DNA of 48,067 bases from Lysinibacillus sphaericus. GTDB taxonomy: Bacteria; Bacillota; Bacilli; Bacillales_A; Planococcaceae. Below the pieces are notes generated by a model, which had not been told where the DNA came from, made no database searches, and saw only the letters and a program-made list of their open reading frames with translations. Each line of letters starts with the position of its first letter. Positions within the stretch are counted from its first letter, which is position 1. Below are positions 8,542 to 17,811 of this stretch, one piece after another. The translations under genes were made by a program, and so were the position numbers. The stretch spans positions 1 to 48,067 of the forward strand of contig NZ_SADV01000030.1 in assembly GCF_006864135.1 (NCBI RefSeq), given 5' to 3'.

Positions 8542-9462
8542 TTAATAAAAGAAATATTGAATTAATAAACCGATTCCTAAGAGGAAGCCGAAGAATGTAT
8601 TTGTTTGCGCTGTAAATTTCATCGCAGGCATAACTTCTTTCGCTTCTTTTTTATCTCGGAAAATTTGGATCGCACGAAGTGGTTTTGGAACGCTTAAGAA
8701 AATGATTAGAGCCCAAAAAGTAATACCATCAATTGCTACAAGAGCGATTACCCATAAATATGAAACGATAAAAAAGCCAGATAGCACAGAAATGGCATTA
8801 TCTCGACCTACTAAAATAGCAAGCGTTCTTCGACCACCCTCTGTATCGCCAACGATATCACGGATATTGTTGGACAGCATGATAGCTCCAACTAAAATCA
8901 TACTCGGTACTGAAAGCAAAACAGCGTCTAATGTCACAGTAAGCGTTTGAATATAAAATGCGATTAAAACAATCCCCATTCCCATAACAGCGCCAGAGAC
9001 AATTTCTCCAAATGGTGAATAGGCTATTGGGTATGGTCCGCCAGTATATAAAAAACCAATAAGCATACAAAAAAGCCCAACAGCAGCAAGCCACCAAGAG
9101 GTTGAGGCACATATGTAAATGCCAAGCAGTATAGCGATTGCGTAAAAGCTTAAGGCAATCATCATAATTGTTTTTGGTTGAACACCGTGACGCACAATCG
9201 TTCCGCCGATACCGACAGAATTTTCATTGTCCAATCCTAATTTGTAATCGTAATATTCATTGAACATATTTGTTGCTGCTTGTATAAGCATACTTGCAAT
9301 GAGCATAGCAAAAAATAGTCCAAAATCAATTGTTTGTTTTTCAATTGCTAAAGCAATCGCTGTTCCTAAAAATACTGGAACGAATGAAGCGGTTAAAGTA
9401 TGTGGACGTGTTAAATGCCACCAAACTTTAAAACCCCTATCAGCTTCAATGACTTTGGTCAT
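8542..9462 (-). CDS. menA: 1,4-dihydroxy-2-naphthoate polyprenyltransferase MenA
   Basis: A 306-residue integral membrane prenyltransferase of the UbiA superfamily. It attaches the polyprenyl tail to dihydroxynaphthoate to give demethylmenaquinone. The first Asp-rich motif is in NMFNEYYDYKLGLD (D72, D78) and the second is NNIRDIVGD (D202, D206); both bind Mg-diphosphate. Eight to nine membrane helices are evident. Length equals the B. subtilis protein (about 311). GAAGGAGAG precedes the ATG. It is divergent from menF across a 620-bp spacer that has picked up a repeat. Confidence 0.95.
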   Translation of the reverse strand: MTKVIEADRGFKVWWHLTRPHTLTASFVPVFLGTAIALAIEKQTIDFGLFFAMLIASMLIQAATNMFNEYYDYKLGLDNENSVGIGGTIVRHGVQPKTIMMIALSFYAIAILLGIYICASTSWWLAAVGLFCMLIGFLYTGGPYPIAYSPFGEIVSGAVMGMGIVLIAFYIQTLTVTLDAVLLSVPSMILVGAIMLSNNIRDIVGDTEGGRRTLAILVGRDNAISVLSGFFIVSYLWVIALVAIDGITFWALIIFLSVPKPLRAIQIFRDKKEAKEVMPAMKFTAQTNTFFGFLLGIGLLIQYFFY

Positions 9463-9746
9463 AAGGTCTTTCTCTCCTTCAAATGTTGTAGACTATTCTT
9501 ATTTTATACGAAGAATGAGAAAATGGATAGGTTCACAGCTTATTACATACAGTTCAATAAAAAAAATGATACAATAGAACATGCATTTATGAACTGAAAA
9601 CAATAATTAAGATAATAGCAACAGTACGAAGAATAGGCTAGCAAATAAAAAATGACGGCTATTTTAAGAAAAAATATGATGTAAAAAAGTACAAATGCTC
9701 ATGTCATTATGCAAAGTTTTGGTCAATTTGTTCTAAAGAAAAGGTT

Positions 9747-9977
9747 CATCACCAAAAGTTTGGATGACATTTGTTAAAACGTCTACTATGTAAATAAGTT
9801 GATTGGAGTGAGGCTAAGGCGACTACTTTGGGATGAACGAAGGCTAAAACCATCACATCCTGTGATAACGCCTTCGTGACCAACCTCGTGCTGGCCCGAG
9901 ACCCTGGAGCGAGCAAAGCGGCAGCTACAAAGCGCCCGGTCGGAACGGAAATCAACCACACGTTTTGGTGATGATCC
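9747..9977 (+). repeat. Family 2 dispersed repeat with terminal inverted repeats
   Basis: An element of about 160 bp (9798-9957) begins GTTGATTGGAGTGAGG and ends GGAACGGAAATCAACC. The ends are inverted relative to one another (GTTGATT/AATCAAC). It contains the palindrome-like CACATCCTGTG. An outer imperfect inverted repeat (TCATCACCAAAAG at 9746-9758 against GTTTTGGTGATGA at 9962-9974) flanks it. The architecture resembles GC-rich intergenic elements common in Bacillaceae. I find no coding sequence in the 620 bp between menA and menF. Confidence 0.7.
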
Positions 9978-10081
9978 AAAGAAAAGCCAAAGCAGTTGAT
10001 ATTTATGAGAAAGTGTAGAACGAGTACAAAACATACCGTGCGTCATTCATTATGTACATTGCAACAACGGAGGTAATTTTC

Positions 10082-11467
10082 ATGCAACAGAAGTGGTACC
10101 AAGCCACAGAGATAGAAGTGGACTCTTTGGGCCAAAGCCTTCATTTTTATATGGAAACAATTGAAGTTAGTCGCTTATCGGCGCTCGCATTTTATGCAGC
10201 GGGCGAGGAGCATTATAAAGGTGAACGATTTTATTGGCAAAATAGAGAAAAAACAATGACATTAGTAGGGCTAGGACATGCCTATACGATTCAAAGTAAC
10301 GCCAAAAATGATCGCTTCGATGCAATAGAAGCAGAGTGGAAAAATTTAACGAAAAACTGTGTGAAGGGACAAAGCGAGCTACAGCCAATTTTGTTTGGCG
10401 GATTCACATTCGATCCACAAAATGAAGTAACTGGGGAATGGACAGACTTTCCAGAGGCTTATTTTGCACTTGCAACTTACCAGCTTGTTATTCGTGATGA
10501 CAAAGCGTTTGTAAGTATTCATCTTATTTCAAAAAATGAGCAAGCAGCAACTCAATTTGAAGCGCTACGTAAAGAGCGAGATCATTTAATTCATGCAGCT
10601 CAAGTAAAAGAAGTGAAAACGTATTCAAAGCCTGAAATCACAAGTTACTTTGAGCCATACAAGGAGCCGTATTTAGCTTCGATTGACCAAGTAACAGCAT
10701 TGATTAAGCAGAAGAAAGCAGATAAAGTCGTTATTGCACGCTCACTAGCATTGCAATTTAAAGAACAAGTTTCTTCACCACAGGTACTCTCACAAATTAT
10801 TCATGAGCAGCCAGAGAGCTATTTATTTGGTTTAGAACGTCAAAAATTATTGTTCTTTGGTGCGTCCCCCGAACGTCTTGTAAAAGTAGAAGAGGGGCGA
10901 GCCTTTTCATCTTGTGTAGCAGGCTCTATTAAACGTGGTAAGACAGCAGAGGAAGATGAAGCCTTTGGACAAAGCTTATTAAATGATTCGAAAAATGGTG
11001 GCGAGCATCAATATGTTGTCGATATGATTGCGGAAACATTCCATAAAAATTGTATAGAGATGACAATACCTGATGGCCCACGCTTACTAAAAATTAGAGA
11101 TATACAACATTTATATACACCTGTTGAAGGTCAGTTAAATAATGAGGCAACAATATTACAACTGACAAAATCTTTGCATCCAACGCCAGCTTTAGGCGGT
11201 GTGCCAAGGAAAGAGGCAATGGCAGCTATACGTAAGTATGAGCCTATGAATCGTGGGCTTTACGCTGCTCCAATTGGTTGGGTAGATGCTGACGGCAATG
11301 GGGAATTTGCAGTGGCCATTCGTTCGGCTGCTTTACTGAAGGACAAAGCTTATTTATATGCTGGTGGCGGTATTGTAGCAGATTCAGAGCCACAATCTGA
11401 ATATGAGGAAACATTAGTAAAATTCCGTCCAATGCTTCGTGCGCTAGGAGGACAATTACATGAGTGA
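10082..11467 (+). CDS. menF: Isochorismate synthase MenF
   Basis: A 461-residue chorismate-binding enzyme that converts chorismate to isochorismate, the first step of menaquinone synthesis. The C-terminal half carries the family blocks: FFGASPERLVKV, CVAGSIKRG, the metal-binding ENG-like NGGEHQYVVDMI, LYTPVEGQL, HPTPALGGVPR and AGGGIVADS. I start at ATG 10082 because GGAGG (10071-10075) lies just before it; an upstream in-frame ATG at 10052 would add ten residues. It overlaps menD by 8 bp, so translation is coupled. Confidence 0.94.
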   Translation: MQQKWYQATEIEVDSLGQSLHFYMETIEVSRLSALAFYAAGEEHYKGERFYWQNREKTMTLVGLGHAYTIQSNAKNDRFDAIEAEWKNLTKNCVKGQSELQPILFGGFTFDPQNEVTGEWTDFPEAYFALATYQLVIRDDKAFVSIHLISKNEQAATQFEALRKERDHLIHAAQVKEVKTYSKPEITSYFEPYKEPYLASIDQVTALIKQKKADKVVIARSLALQFKEQVSSPQVLSQIIHEQPESYLFGLERQKLLFFGASPERLVKVEEGRAFSSCVAGSIKRGKTAEEDEAFGQSLLNDSKNGGEHQYVVDMIAETFHKNCIEMTIPDGPRLLKIRDIQHLYTPVEGQLNNEATILQLTKSLHPTPALGGVPRKEAMAAIRKYEPMNRGLYAAPIGWVDADGNGEFAVAIRSAALLKDKAYLYAGGGIVADSEPQSEYEETLVKFRPMLRALGGQLHE

Positions 11468-13184
11468 ACGGAAAATATTAACGGATTATGTTTATAAAAT
11501 GGTAGCATCACTAGTACAAGCTGGTGTTGAAAACGTTGTTGTCAGCCCTGGCTCACGTTCGACACCTTTAGCTTATGCATTTGCTTCAACGAAACAGCTT
11601 CATATGTATCGTCAAGTTGATGAACGATCAGCTGCCTTTTTTGCGCTAGGAATTGCAAAGGCTACAGCAAAACCTGTTGTTCTTTTATGTACATCGGGAA
11701 CAGCTGCGGCAAACTATTTTCCTGCCATTGTTGAAGCAAGCTATGCTCGTGTACCGTTAATCGTCATTACAGCTGATCGTCCACATGAATTGCGAGAGGT
11801 GGGTGCACCACAGGCTATTAATCAGCCGAATTTATATGGTACAAATGTCAAATGGAGCGTGGATTTTCCTTTGGCAGATGGTGCCGCACCAACATTGCCG
11901 TTTATTGAGCGTCATACTGCACGTGCGGTAGCAGTGGCAATGAGCGTACCATATGGACCAGTGCATATTAATGTACCGTTCAGAGAACCTTTGTTGATTG
12001 ATTTTCAAGAGGAACTTCCAGAAGCGATATTTAAGCATAGCAGTATGGGTCAGTTAGTACCTTCAAAGGATACTCAACAAGAGCTATCGGAGATTTTACG
12101 TGCAACCAAAAGAGGCTTTATTATTATTGGTGAGCTAGCACTCGGTACAGATTTAACAACTATGTGGGAGTTTATTCGCCAATTAAAATGGCCGGTCATT
12201 GTCGAGAGTTTATCTAATATGCGGTCATCTGTCCCAGAAGATTGTCTGCCTTATATGATCACGACGTATGATGCCATTATGAAAAGTGAAGATTTTAAAG
12301 CATTAGTTGAACCAGATACGGTGCTACGTTTAGGAGCACAGCCTGTTTCTAAATTTATCATGCAATTTATTACAAAATCTCAGCCTAATGCTTATATTGT
12401 TGTCGATGAAGATCCGATGTTCCGTGATTCTACAGGTGTGTCTACTCATTTTGTTCATGCTAGTGTTGGTGAGTGGCTCACGCAATTAGAAATCTCTGAA
12501 ACAGCACTAGAAACAGAGTATTTAGCTGAGTGGCAAGATGCTAATGATATTGCACTTGAGTATATTGAACATTATGCTGACGGTGCGATTGATGAGGGAG
12601 CAATGGTAAGTCGATTACTAAAATTGATTCCGAATGGCAGTGACATTTTTGTTAGTAGCAGTATGCCAGTGCGTGATATTGATACGTTTTTAATGGCGAC
12701 ACCGAAGGATATTCGGATTGTTGCGAATCGTGGAACGAATGGTATTGATGGTGTCGTATCAACTGCAATGGGCTTTAGTCAAGGGAATAACCGTGAAACC
12801 TACTTGCTTATTGGCGATTTAGCCTTTTTACATGATGTCAACGGTCTCATTGCTTCAAGATACCAGGAATGTAATTTGACAATAATCGTTATGAATAATG
12901 ATGGTGGCGGTATTTTCTCTTATTTACCACAAGCTAAAGTTGAGGCGCATTATGAAGATTTATTTGGTACGCCAACAGCCCTTAAATTCCATGATATTGC
13001 CAATATGTATGATATGGATTATATACGAGTAGATGATATTTCAGAGCTATCAGTAAAGTTTACTACGATGAAAAAACGACCAATGCGCTTAATTGAAATT
13101 TTCACGAATCGAGAGGAAAATGTGTATGCGCATCGTGCACTATGGAATCGCATTAACGTAGGGTTAAAAGCATGGCAAAGCTAA
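11460..13184 (+). CDS. menD: SEPHCHC synthase MenD (ThDP enzyme)
   Basis: A 574-residue thiamine-diphosphate enzyme joining 2-oxoglutarate to isochorismate. The N-terminal PYR domain has the conserved QVDERSAAFFALG and SGTAAANYFPAIVEA blocks, the middle domain follows, and the C-terminal PP domain has the ThDP/Mg motif GDLAFLHDVNGL with NNDGGGIFSYLPQ. Length equals the B. subtilis protein. AGGAGG before its ATG lies inside the menF end. Its stop overlaps menH. Confidence 0.96.
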   Translation: MSERKILTDYVYKMVASLVQAGVENVVVSPGSRSTPLAYAFASTKQLHMYRQVDERSAAFFALGIAKATAKPVVLLCTSGTAAANYFPAIVEASYARVPLIVITADRPHELREVGAPQAINQPNLYGTNVKWSVDFPLADGAAPTLPFIERHTARAVAVAMSVPYGPVHINVPFREPLLIDFQEELPEAIFKHSSMGQLVPSKDTQQELSEILRATKRGFIIIGELALGTDLTTMWEFIRQLKWPVIVESLSNMRSSVPEDCLPYMITTYDAIMKSEDFKALVEPDTVLRLGAQPVSKFIMQFITKSQPNAYIVVDEDPMFRDSTGVSTHFVHASVGEWLTQLEISETALETEYLAEWQDANDIALEYIEHYADGAIDEGAMVSRLLKLIPNGSDIFVSSSMPVRDIDTFLMATPKDIRIVANRGTNGIDGVVSTAMGFSQGNNRETYLLIGDLAFLHDVNGLIASRYQECNLTIIVMNNDGGGIFSYLPQAKVEAHYEDLFGTPTALKFHDIANMYDMDYIRVDDISELSVKFTTMKKRPMRLIEIFTNREENVYAHRALWNRINVGLKAWQS

Positions 13185-13981
13185 TGATTCGAGGGCTTGA
13201 AACATACGTAGAAATCTGGAATGAAGAAGCGGAGCAAACGCTCGTTGCATTGCATGGTTTTACAGGTAGTTCGGCTACATGGCGAAATTTAGCGAAAGCT
13301 CTACCTAGTGTACGAGTGATTGCCATTGATTTAATTGGCCATGGCCAAACAGCTATACCTCAACAAATTAGTCGTTTCTCTATGCAAGAACAAATCCAAG
13401 ATTTAGAGGAAGTTTTTGGCCAGCTACAGCTCAAGAAATTTACGCTGCTAGGCTATTCAATGGGAGGAAGAGTTGCGTTATCGTATTCAACCTTCTACCC
13501 AGAACGCATTGACAAGCTCATTTTAGAAAGTGCTTCTCCAGGCTTACGAACTTCTAAGGAGCGTTCTGAACGCTGTGAGAGAGATAACGCTTTAGCTGAA
13601 AAAATAATTAGTAACGGTTTGTTATCATTTGTTAATGCGTGGGAGAACATTCCTTTGTTTGAATCTCAAAAGCGTTTATCGCATAGTGTACAAGAAGCTA
13701 TTCGATTAGAACGACTTTCTCAGAAGGAGGAAGGCTTGGCAGGTAGTTTACGAGGGATTGGTACAGGCAGTCAGACATCGAATTGGATGTCATTGGAGAA
13801 GCTTGAATTTCCTGTTCTACTAATTACAGGCTCACTTGATGAGAAATTTTGTAAAATCGCACTAGAAATGAAAGCGTTATTAAAAAATGCCAAGCATGCG
13901 ACGGTAAATGACGCAGGACATGCAATTCATGTGGAAAATCCCGCTGAGTTTGCTACAATAGTAGGGGAGTATTTAACGTAA
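13172..13981 (+). CDS. menH: SHCHC synthase MenH (alpha/beta hydrolase)
   Basis: A 269-residue alpha/beta-hydrolase that removes pyruvate from SEPHCHC. The visible triad is S96 in GYSMGG, D223 in GSLDEK and H250 in DAGHAIH, with an oxyanion loop HGFTGSS near residue 28. The ATG at 13172 overlaps menD by 13 bp. A second ATG at 13184, in TAATG overlap with the menD stop, is possible; neither has a strong ribosome site, which suggests coupling to menD translation. Confidence 0.93.
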   Translation: MAKLMIRGLETYVEIWNEEAEQTLVALHGFTGSSATWRNLAKALPSVRVIAIDLIGHGQTAIPQQISRFSMQEQIQDLEEVFGQLQLKKFTLLGYSMGGRVALSYSTFYPERIDKLILESASPGLRTSKERSERCERDNALAEKIISNGLLSFVNAWENIPLFESQKRLSHSVQEAIRLERLSQKEEGLAGSLRGIGTGSQTSNWMSLEKLEFPVLLITGSLDEKFCKIALEMKALLKNAKHATVNDAGHAIHVENPAEFATIVGEYLT

Positions 13982-14045
13982 TATAATTTTTACGTTATCG
14001 CCTCGATTTTGAACGAGACGAATTTAATTATTAGGAGGCAATTCA

Positions 14046-14864
14046 ATGACACGTCAATGGACAAGTTTACATACTTATGAAGACATTAAGTATGAGTTCT
14101 ATAACGGTATCGCAAAAATTACGATCAACCGTCCAGAAGTACGCAACGCATTCCGACCAAAGACGGTAATGGAAATGATCGATGCTTTTTCACGTGCACG
14201 TGATGACAAAAATGTTGGAGTAATCATTTTAACTGGTGAAGGTGAGCATGCCTTCTGTTCAGGTGGAGACCAAAAAGTACGAGGCCATGGTGGCTACGTT
14301 GGTGAAGATGAAATCCCACGTCTAAACGTTCTTGATTTACAACGTTTAATCCGTGTTATTCCAAAACCTGTAGTAGCAATGGTTGCAGGTTATGCAATCG
14401 GTGGAGGACACGTATTACACGTTGTCTGTGACTTAACAATTGCTGCTGACAACGCTCGTTTTGGACAAACTGGACCAAAAGTTGGTTCATTCGATGCTGG
14501 GTATGGCTCAGGCTATCTTGCACGTATTATCGGACATAAAAAGGCGCGTGAAATTTGGTACCTTTGCCGTCAATATGACGCACAGCAAGCACTTGATATG
14601 GGATTAGTTAACACGGTTGTTCCTTATGAGCAACTAGAAGATGAAACTGTACAATGGTGTGAAGAAATGCTACAAATGTCTCCAACTGCTCTACGCTTCT
14701 TAAAAGCAGCAATGAATGCAGATACAGACGGTTTAGCAGGTCTTCAACAAATGGCTGGCGACGCTACTCTTCTTTACTACACAACAGATGAAGCTAAAGA
14801 AGGTCGTGACGCATTCAAAGAAAAACGTCAACCAAATTTCGGTCAATTCCCAAGATTCCCTTGA
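14046..14864 (+). CDS. menB: 1,4-dihydroxy-2-naphthoyl-CoA synthase MenB
   Basis: A 272-residue crotonase-fold enzyme closing the second ring from o-succinylbenzoyl-CoA. It shows the oxyanion-hole block [10 protein letters not shown], the [11 protein letters not shown] motif, the active-site block [16 protein letters not shown], and the C-terminal [10 protein letters not shown] typical of MenB. GGAGG precedes the ATG and it is 64 bp behind menH. It uses more C-ending codons than its neighbours, as highly expressed genes do. A strong terminator follows, so menE needs another promoter or read-through. Confidence 0.97.
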   Translation: MTRQWTSLHTYEDIKYEFYNGIAKITINRPEVRNAFRPKTVMEMIDAFSRARDDKNVGVIILTGEGEHAFCSGGDQKVRGHGGYVGEDEIPRLNVLDLQRLIRVIPKPVVAMVAGYAIGGGHVLHVVCDLTIAADNARFGQTGPKVGSFDAGYGSGYLARIIGHKKAREIWYLCRQYDAQQALDMGLVNTVVPYEQLEDETVQWCEEMLQMSPTALRFLKAAMNADTDGLAGLQQMAGDATLLYYTTDEAKEGRDAFKEKRQPNFGQFPRFP

Positions 14865-14883
14865 TTATCTGAAACGTTGAACG

Positions 14884-14913
14884 GCTCGTATCTTAATGAG
14901 ATACGAGCTTTTT
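14884..14913 (+). terminator. Terminator of menF-D-H-B
   Basis: A perfect 10-bp stem (14884-14893 with 14899-14908), a 5-nt loop and TTTTT. Confidence 0.92.
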
Positions 14914-14949
14914 GTATATCTAAAGAGGCGAGACGGATAAACTTGCTAG

Positions 14950-15137
14950 AGTGGCGGAAAGTTATGGCTAGCGACGGAAGCTCGTGCAATAGCGGCGGAC
15001 CATGAAGCTTTAGCGACGGACCATGAAGCTTTAGCGACGGAACAAGATGCAATAGCGACGGAAAGCCATACTTTAACGGCGGAAACTCATGTTCTAGCTG
15101 CAGAAAGCCATACTTTAGCAACGGGACAGCTTATCAA
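14950..15137 (+). repeat. 21-bp tandem array between menB and menE
   Basis: Eight units of exactly 21 bp (starting at 14970, 14991, 15012, 15033, 15054, 15075, 15096, 15117), preceded by a 20-bp unit. The typical start is AGCGACGGA; two adjacent units share 20 of 21 bases. One plus-strand frame reads heptads of the form A-T-E-x-H-x-L up to a TGA at 15139, and the minus strand is open too, but neither has a convincing start. It is probably a non-coding array or a dead gene. No other gene is visible between 14914 and 15242. Confidence 0.85.
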
Positions 15138-15242
15138 GTGACCTAAATTGTATAATAAAGTAGCAGAAAATCATGTCGGAGCACTGAATAGACGGATGAT
15201 GAGATAAAGCGGTAAGATTAGGCTGATTGGAGGAATAATGAG

Positions 15243-16670
15243 ATGTATTTAAATTGGATTTTACAGCGAGCGTATTTAACACCTTTACGAAACGGTTTAA
15301 CATATAATGGGCAGACTTGGACATTTCAAGAATTAAATGATTTATCGTTAAAACGTGCACGTCAACTTACAGCACTGGATATTAAGCAAGGAGACCGTAT
15401 TGCCATAATGGGGCCGAGTAAGCCTTCCTTGGTCATTATGATGTACGCGTGTATGCATTTACAATGTGAAATGGTCATGCTAAATCGTAGGCTAACACAG
15501 GATGAAATTGCCTATCAGCTAGAGGATTCAAAAGCTATGGCAGTATTAATTGCAGATGAGGATGTTGAAAAATTACCATCACATACGTCTTATTATTTAT
15601 TTTCTACTATAGAAAAAAGTACGGAAGCGGCTATTGATATTACGAAAGAATGGTCTTTAAACCAAACAACATCGATTATGTATACATCTGGCACGACTGG
15701 TTTTCCAAAGGGCGTTTGTCAAACTGTCGGAAATCACCAGGCAAGTGCAACGGCCTCCGTTTTAAATATTGGTTTGCATGCGGAGGATACTTGGTTATGT
15801 GCTGTACCACTTTTTCATATTAGTGGCTTTTCTATTTTAGTGCGCTCACTATTGTACGGCAATAAAGTGCATTTATATGATCAATTTGATGCAGAAGCTA
15901 TTTCCAAAAATATTATGGATGGCGAGGTTACACATATGTCGGTAGTCGCTGTCACATTGGAAAGGATTTTACATACCCTTGAAAAGAAAAACGCACAAGC
16001 CTCACCGAAATTTAAAATGATGCTAGCAGGTGGTGGACCAGTGCCAGAAGATTATTTAAAGAGAGCGTATGCATTAAATTTAGCTGTAGCCCAAACGTAT
16101 GGTATGACTGAAACTTCGTCACAAACTGCAACATTAGCAAATGAAGATGCGATGCAAAAAATTGGTTCTGCGGGAAAACCATTATTTTTCAATCAAATTC
16201 GCATTGCTGAGCCGAATGACAATGGTGAAGGAGAAATTTGCATACGTGGCCCACATGTTACACCAGGGTATATTGGTCGTTTTGCCGACAAAAATGCAAT
16301 GATTGATGGATGGCTTCATACTGGGGATATTGGTTATATAGATGAAGATGGTTATTTATTTGTCATTGATCGTCGGGCTGATTTAATTATTTCAGGTGGC
16401 GAAAATATTTATCCTGCTGAAATCGAAAATGTACTACTTACACACCCTGCTGTTAAGGAAGCGGGAGTATGCGGCATTGATGATGATGCTTGGGGGCAAG
16501 TACCAATCGCCTTTGTTGTATTAAAAGAAGAAGTACAGCTAGAGCAAATACGAGTATTTTGTCAAAAGAAGCTTGCGAAATATAAAATACCAAAAGAAAT
16601 TATTGTTACGGACGAGCTCCCTCGAAACGGTGCCAATAAGCTACTTCGTAGAAAATTAATCCACGAATAA
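15243..16670 (+). CDS. menE: o-Succinylbenzoate-CoA ligase MenE
   Basis: A 475-residue ANL-superfamily adenylating enzyme that makes o-succinylbenzoyl-CoA, the MenB substrate. Visible core motifs are the P-loop YTSGTTGFPKG (about 142-152), AQTYGMTETSS, GWLHTGDIGY, the hinge DRRADLIISGGENIYPAE and the C-terminal lysine region GANKLLRRKL. ATG 15243 is chosen because GGAGG (15229-15233) precedes it; the ATG at 15238 is out of frame and stops at once. No menC follows, unlike in B. subtilis. Confidence 0.95.
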   Translation: MYLNWILQRAYLTPLRNGLTYNGQTWTFQELNDLSLKRARQLTALDIKQGDRIAIMGPSKPSLVIMMYACMHLQCEMVMLNRRLTQDEIAYQLEDSKAMAVLIADEDVEKLPSHTSYYLFSTIEKSTEAAIDITKEWSLNQTTSIMYTSGTTGFPKGVCQTVGNHQASATASVLNIGLHAEDTWLCAVPLFHISGFSILVRSLLYGNKVHLYDQFDAEAISKNIMDGEVTHMSVVAVTLERILHTLEKKNAQASPKFKMMLAGGGPVPEDYLKRAYALNLAVAQTYGMTETSSQTATLANEDAMQKIGSAGKPLFFNQIRIAEPNDNGEGEICIRGPHVTPGYIGRFADKNAMIDGWLHTGDIGYIDEDGYLFVIDRRADLIISGGENIYPAEIENVLLTHPAVKEAGVCGIDDDAWGQVPIAFVVLKEEVQLEQIRVFCQKKLAKYKIPKEIIVTDELPRNGANKLLRRKLIHE

Positions 16671-16696
16671 CAAAAAGAAGCCTCCATTATAGGTGT

Positions 16697-16725
16697 TTGA
16701 CATTAAGGATTTAATTTTTTAAGAT
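16697..16725 (+). promoter_or_regulatory. Strong sigma-A promoter
   Basis: TTGACA (16697-16702), 17 bp, TAAGAT (16720-16725), 25 bp before the start of the frameshifted gene. Confidence 0.75.
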
Positions 16726-16750
16726 AGATTTTCAAAATGGGGGTAAAGCA

Positions 16751-17189
16751 ATGAAATTTAAAGGATCTATCTATTTAAACAAATTGTTTGAACCAGAAGA
16801 AAATTCTTTGAGAGTACTAATCGATAGGTGTAATTTGAACAATACCAAGGAGTTCGTGAAAATTACAGATAAGGTTGAAATAGAGGCATCCTCAATTGAT
16901 ATTGATGACAATCTACCAATTTTGCAATTGGATTTTGAAACATATGCTGCTTACTACATTATTAATGAATCTTTTACGGTAATGGATGATTACGAAATTT
17001 CCGATGGTAATCTTTTTAGAATTTACTCTAAATCAAGATATTTGGAGAGGGAACATTGTTGAAGATATTTTTCCTGAAAAGCAGTTTGTTCACTATCAAA
17101 TTCCTTGTTTAAACCATACAATCGATATTATTTCATATGATGAACCTAAATTACTGAGACAAAAAGAATTTAATAAATTTTCATATTAA
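16751..17189 (+). pseudogene. Frameshifted gene of unknown function
   Basis: The first frame gives 103 residues ending at 17062. A second frame, shifted by one base, continues from about 17050 to 17189 with similar composition. Removing one G from the GGG at about 17048-17050 would join them into one acidic soluble protein of about 145 residues (…YLERNIVEDIFPEK…). Promoter, ribosome site (GGGGGT) and a matching terminator are all intact, so the break is recent or a sequencing error. I recognise no family. An immunity-type small protein is possible but unsupported. Confidence 0.6.
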
Positions 17190-17218
17190 AAGAGCATCGG
17201 AATCGATGCTCTTTTATG
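17188..17218 (+). terminator. Terminator of the frameshifted gene
   Basis: A perfect 12-bp stem (17188-17199 with 17204-17215) with a 4-nt loop and T-rich 3' side, right behind the stop codon. Confidence 0.88.
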
Positions 17219-17811
17219 TGTTTATTTTTACTTTTATAGAATGGAAAAAGTATTGCTAAAAAGTAATGAAAAAATTTGTGGGTTTAAAATAACTCGCCTT
17301 CAAGTGAACCCATTAGCATTAGTTAAAAAGTTCCTTTGTAATTGTCGTTGAAAAATAAAATTTATCGAGGGGATCTTTATAATCGCTTTTGCACAGATGA
17401 ACCCTCTAAATGGAGCTCATTATATGACTATATTTTTTAGAGTGATGTGCATAGTGAATGGGTTGATTTCCGTTCCATATGGCGCTTTCATGGTGGCATC
17501 CGATGAGCCACTTGAGCCATCATGTGTTTTTTTTCGCTAAAGCGTAGTGCTAATATAAGCGGAGGAAGTTGCTTGATGCTCTCCGACAGAATTAGGTTTT
17601 CTTAGGTCTATGGGGGTTAGTAATAGATTAATGCGCTCTCTTTTTTTAAAAAACTTATTTATATCAAAATTGGATAAATGATACAATTGTAACATAACGA
17701 GGAAAGGTGTGATAAAGATGAAACATATTCATTTCAACAAGGTGATTGAAAAGTAGAGGGAATCTTCTTTTCAATCAATGAATTTAAAAAATTATTGGAA
17801 AGAGGAATTGT
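17219..17811. other. Intergenic stretch with a decayed repeat
   Basis: No gene of ordinary size. From 17461 a reverse, degraded copy of the family 2 element starts GGTTGATTTCCGTTCC and can be followed to about 17530. A TACAAT hexamer at 17682-17687 may be a -10 box, but its -35 partner is poor. Confidence 0.5.
17718..17756 (+). CDS. Possible 12-residue leader peptide or gene remnant
   Basis: ATG with a GGAAAGG site upstream, then MKHIHFNKVIEK and a stop, 55 bp before the acetyltransferase gene. It may be a leader peptide or the stump of a lost gene. There is no family evidence. Confidence 0.25.
   Translation: MKHIHFNKVIEK

Noticed and set aside
9747..9977. Insertion sequence
   Set aside because: Inverted repeats are present, but there is no room for a transposase; it is at most a non-autonomous element.
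14843..15121. Minus-strand open frame with a Pro/His/Leu heptad repeat
   Set aside because: It crosses the menB terminator and end of menB, begins with TTG without a ribosome site, and its periodicity is explained by the 21-bp array.
14950..15137. CRISPR array
   Set aside because: Units are contiguous 21-bp tandem repeats without spacers, and no cas gene is in the window.
16751..17189. Programmed ribosomal frameshift
   Set aside because: There is no slippery heptamer or downstream pseudoknot that I can see at 17045-17060; a simple one-base insertion is the simpler reading.
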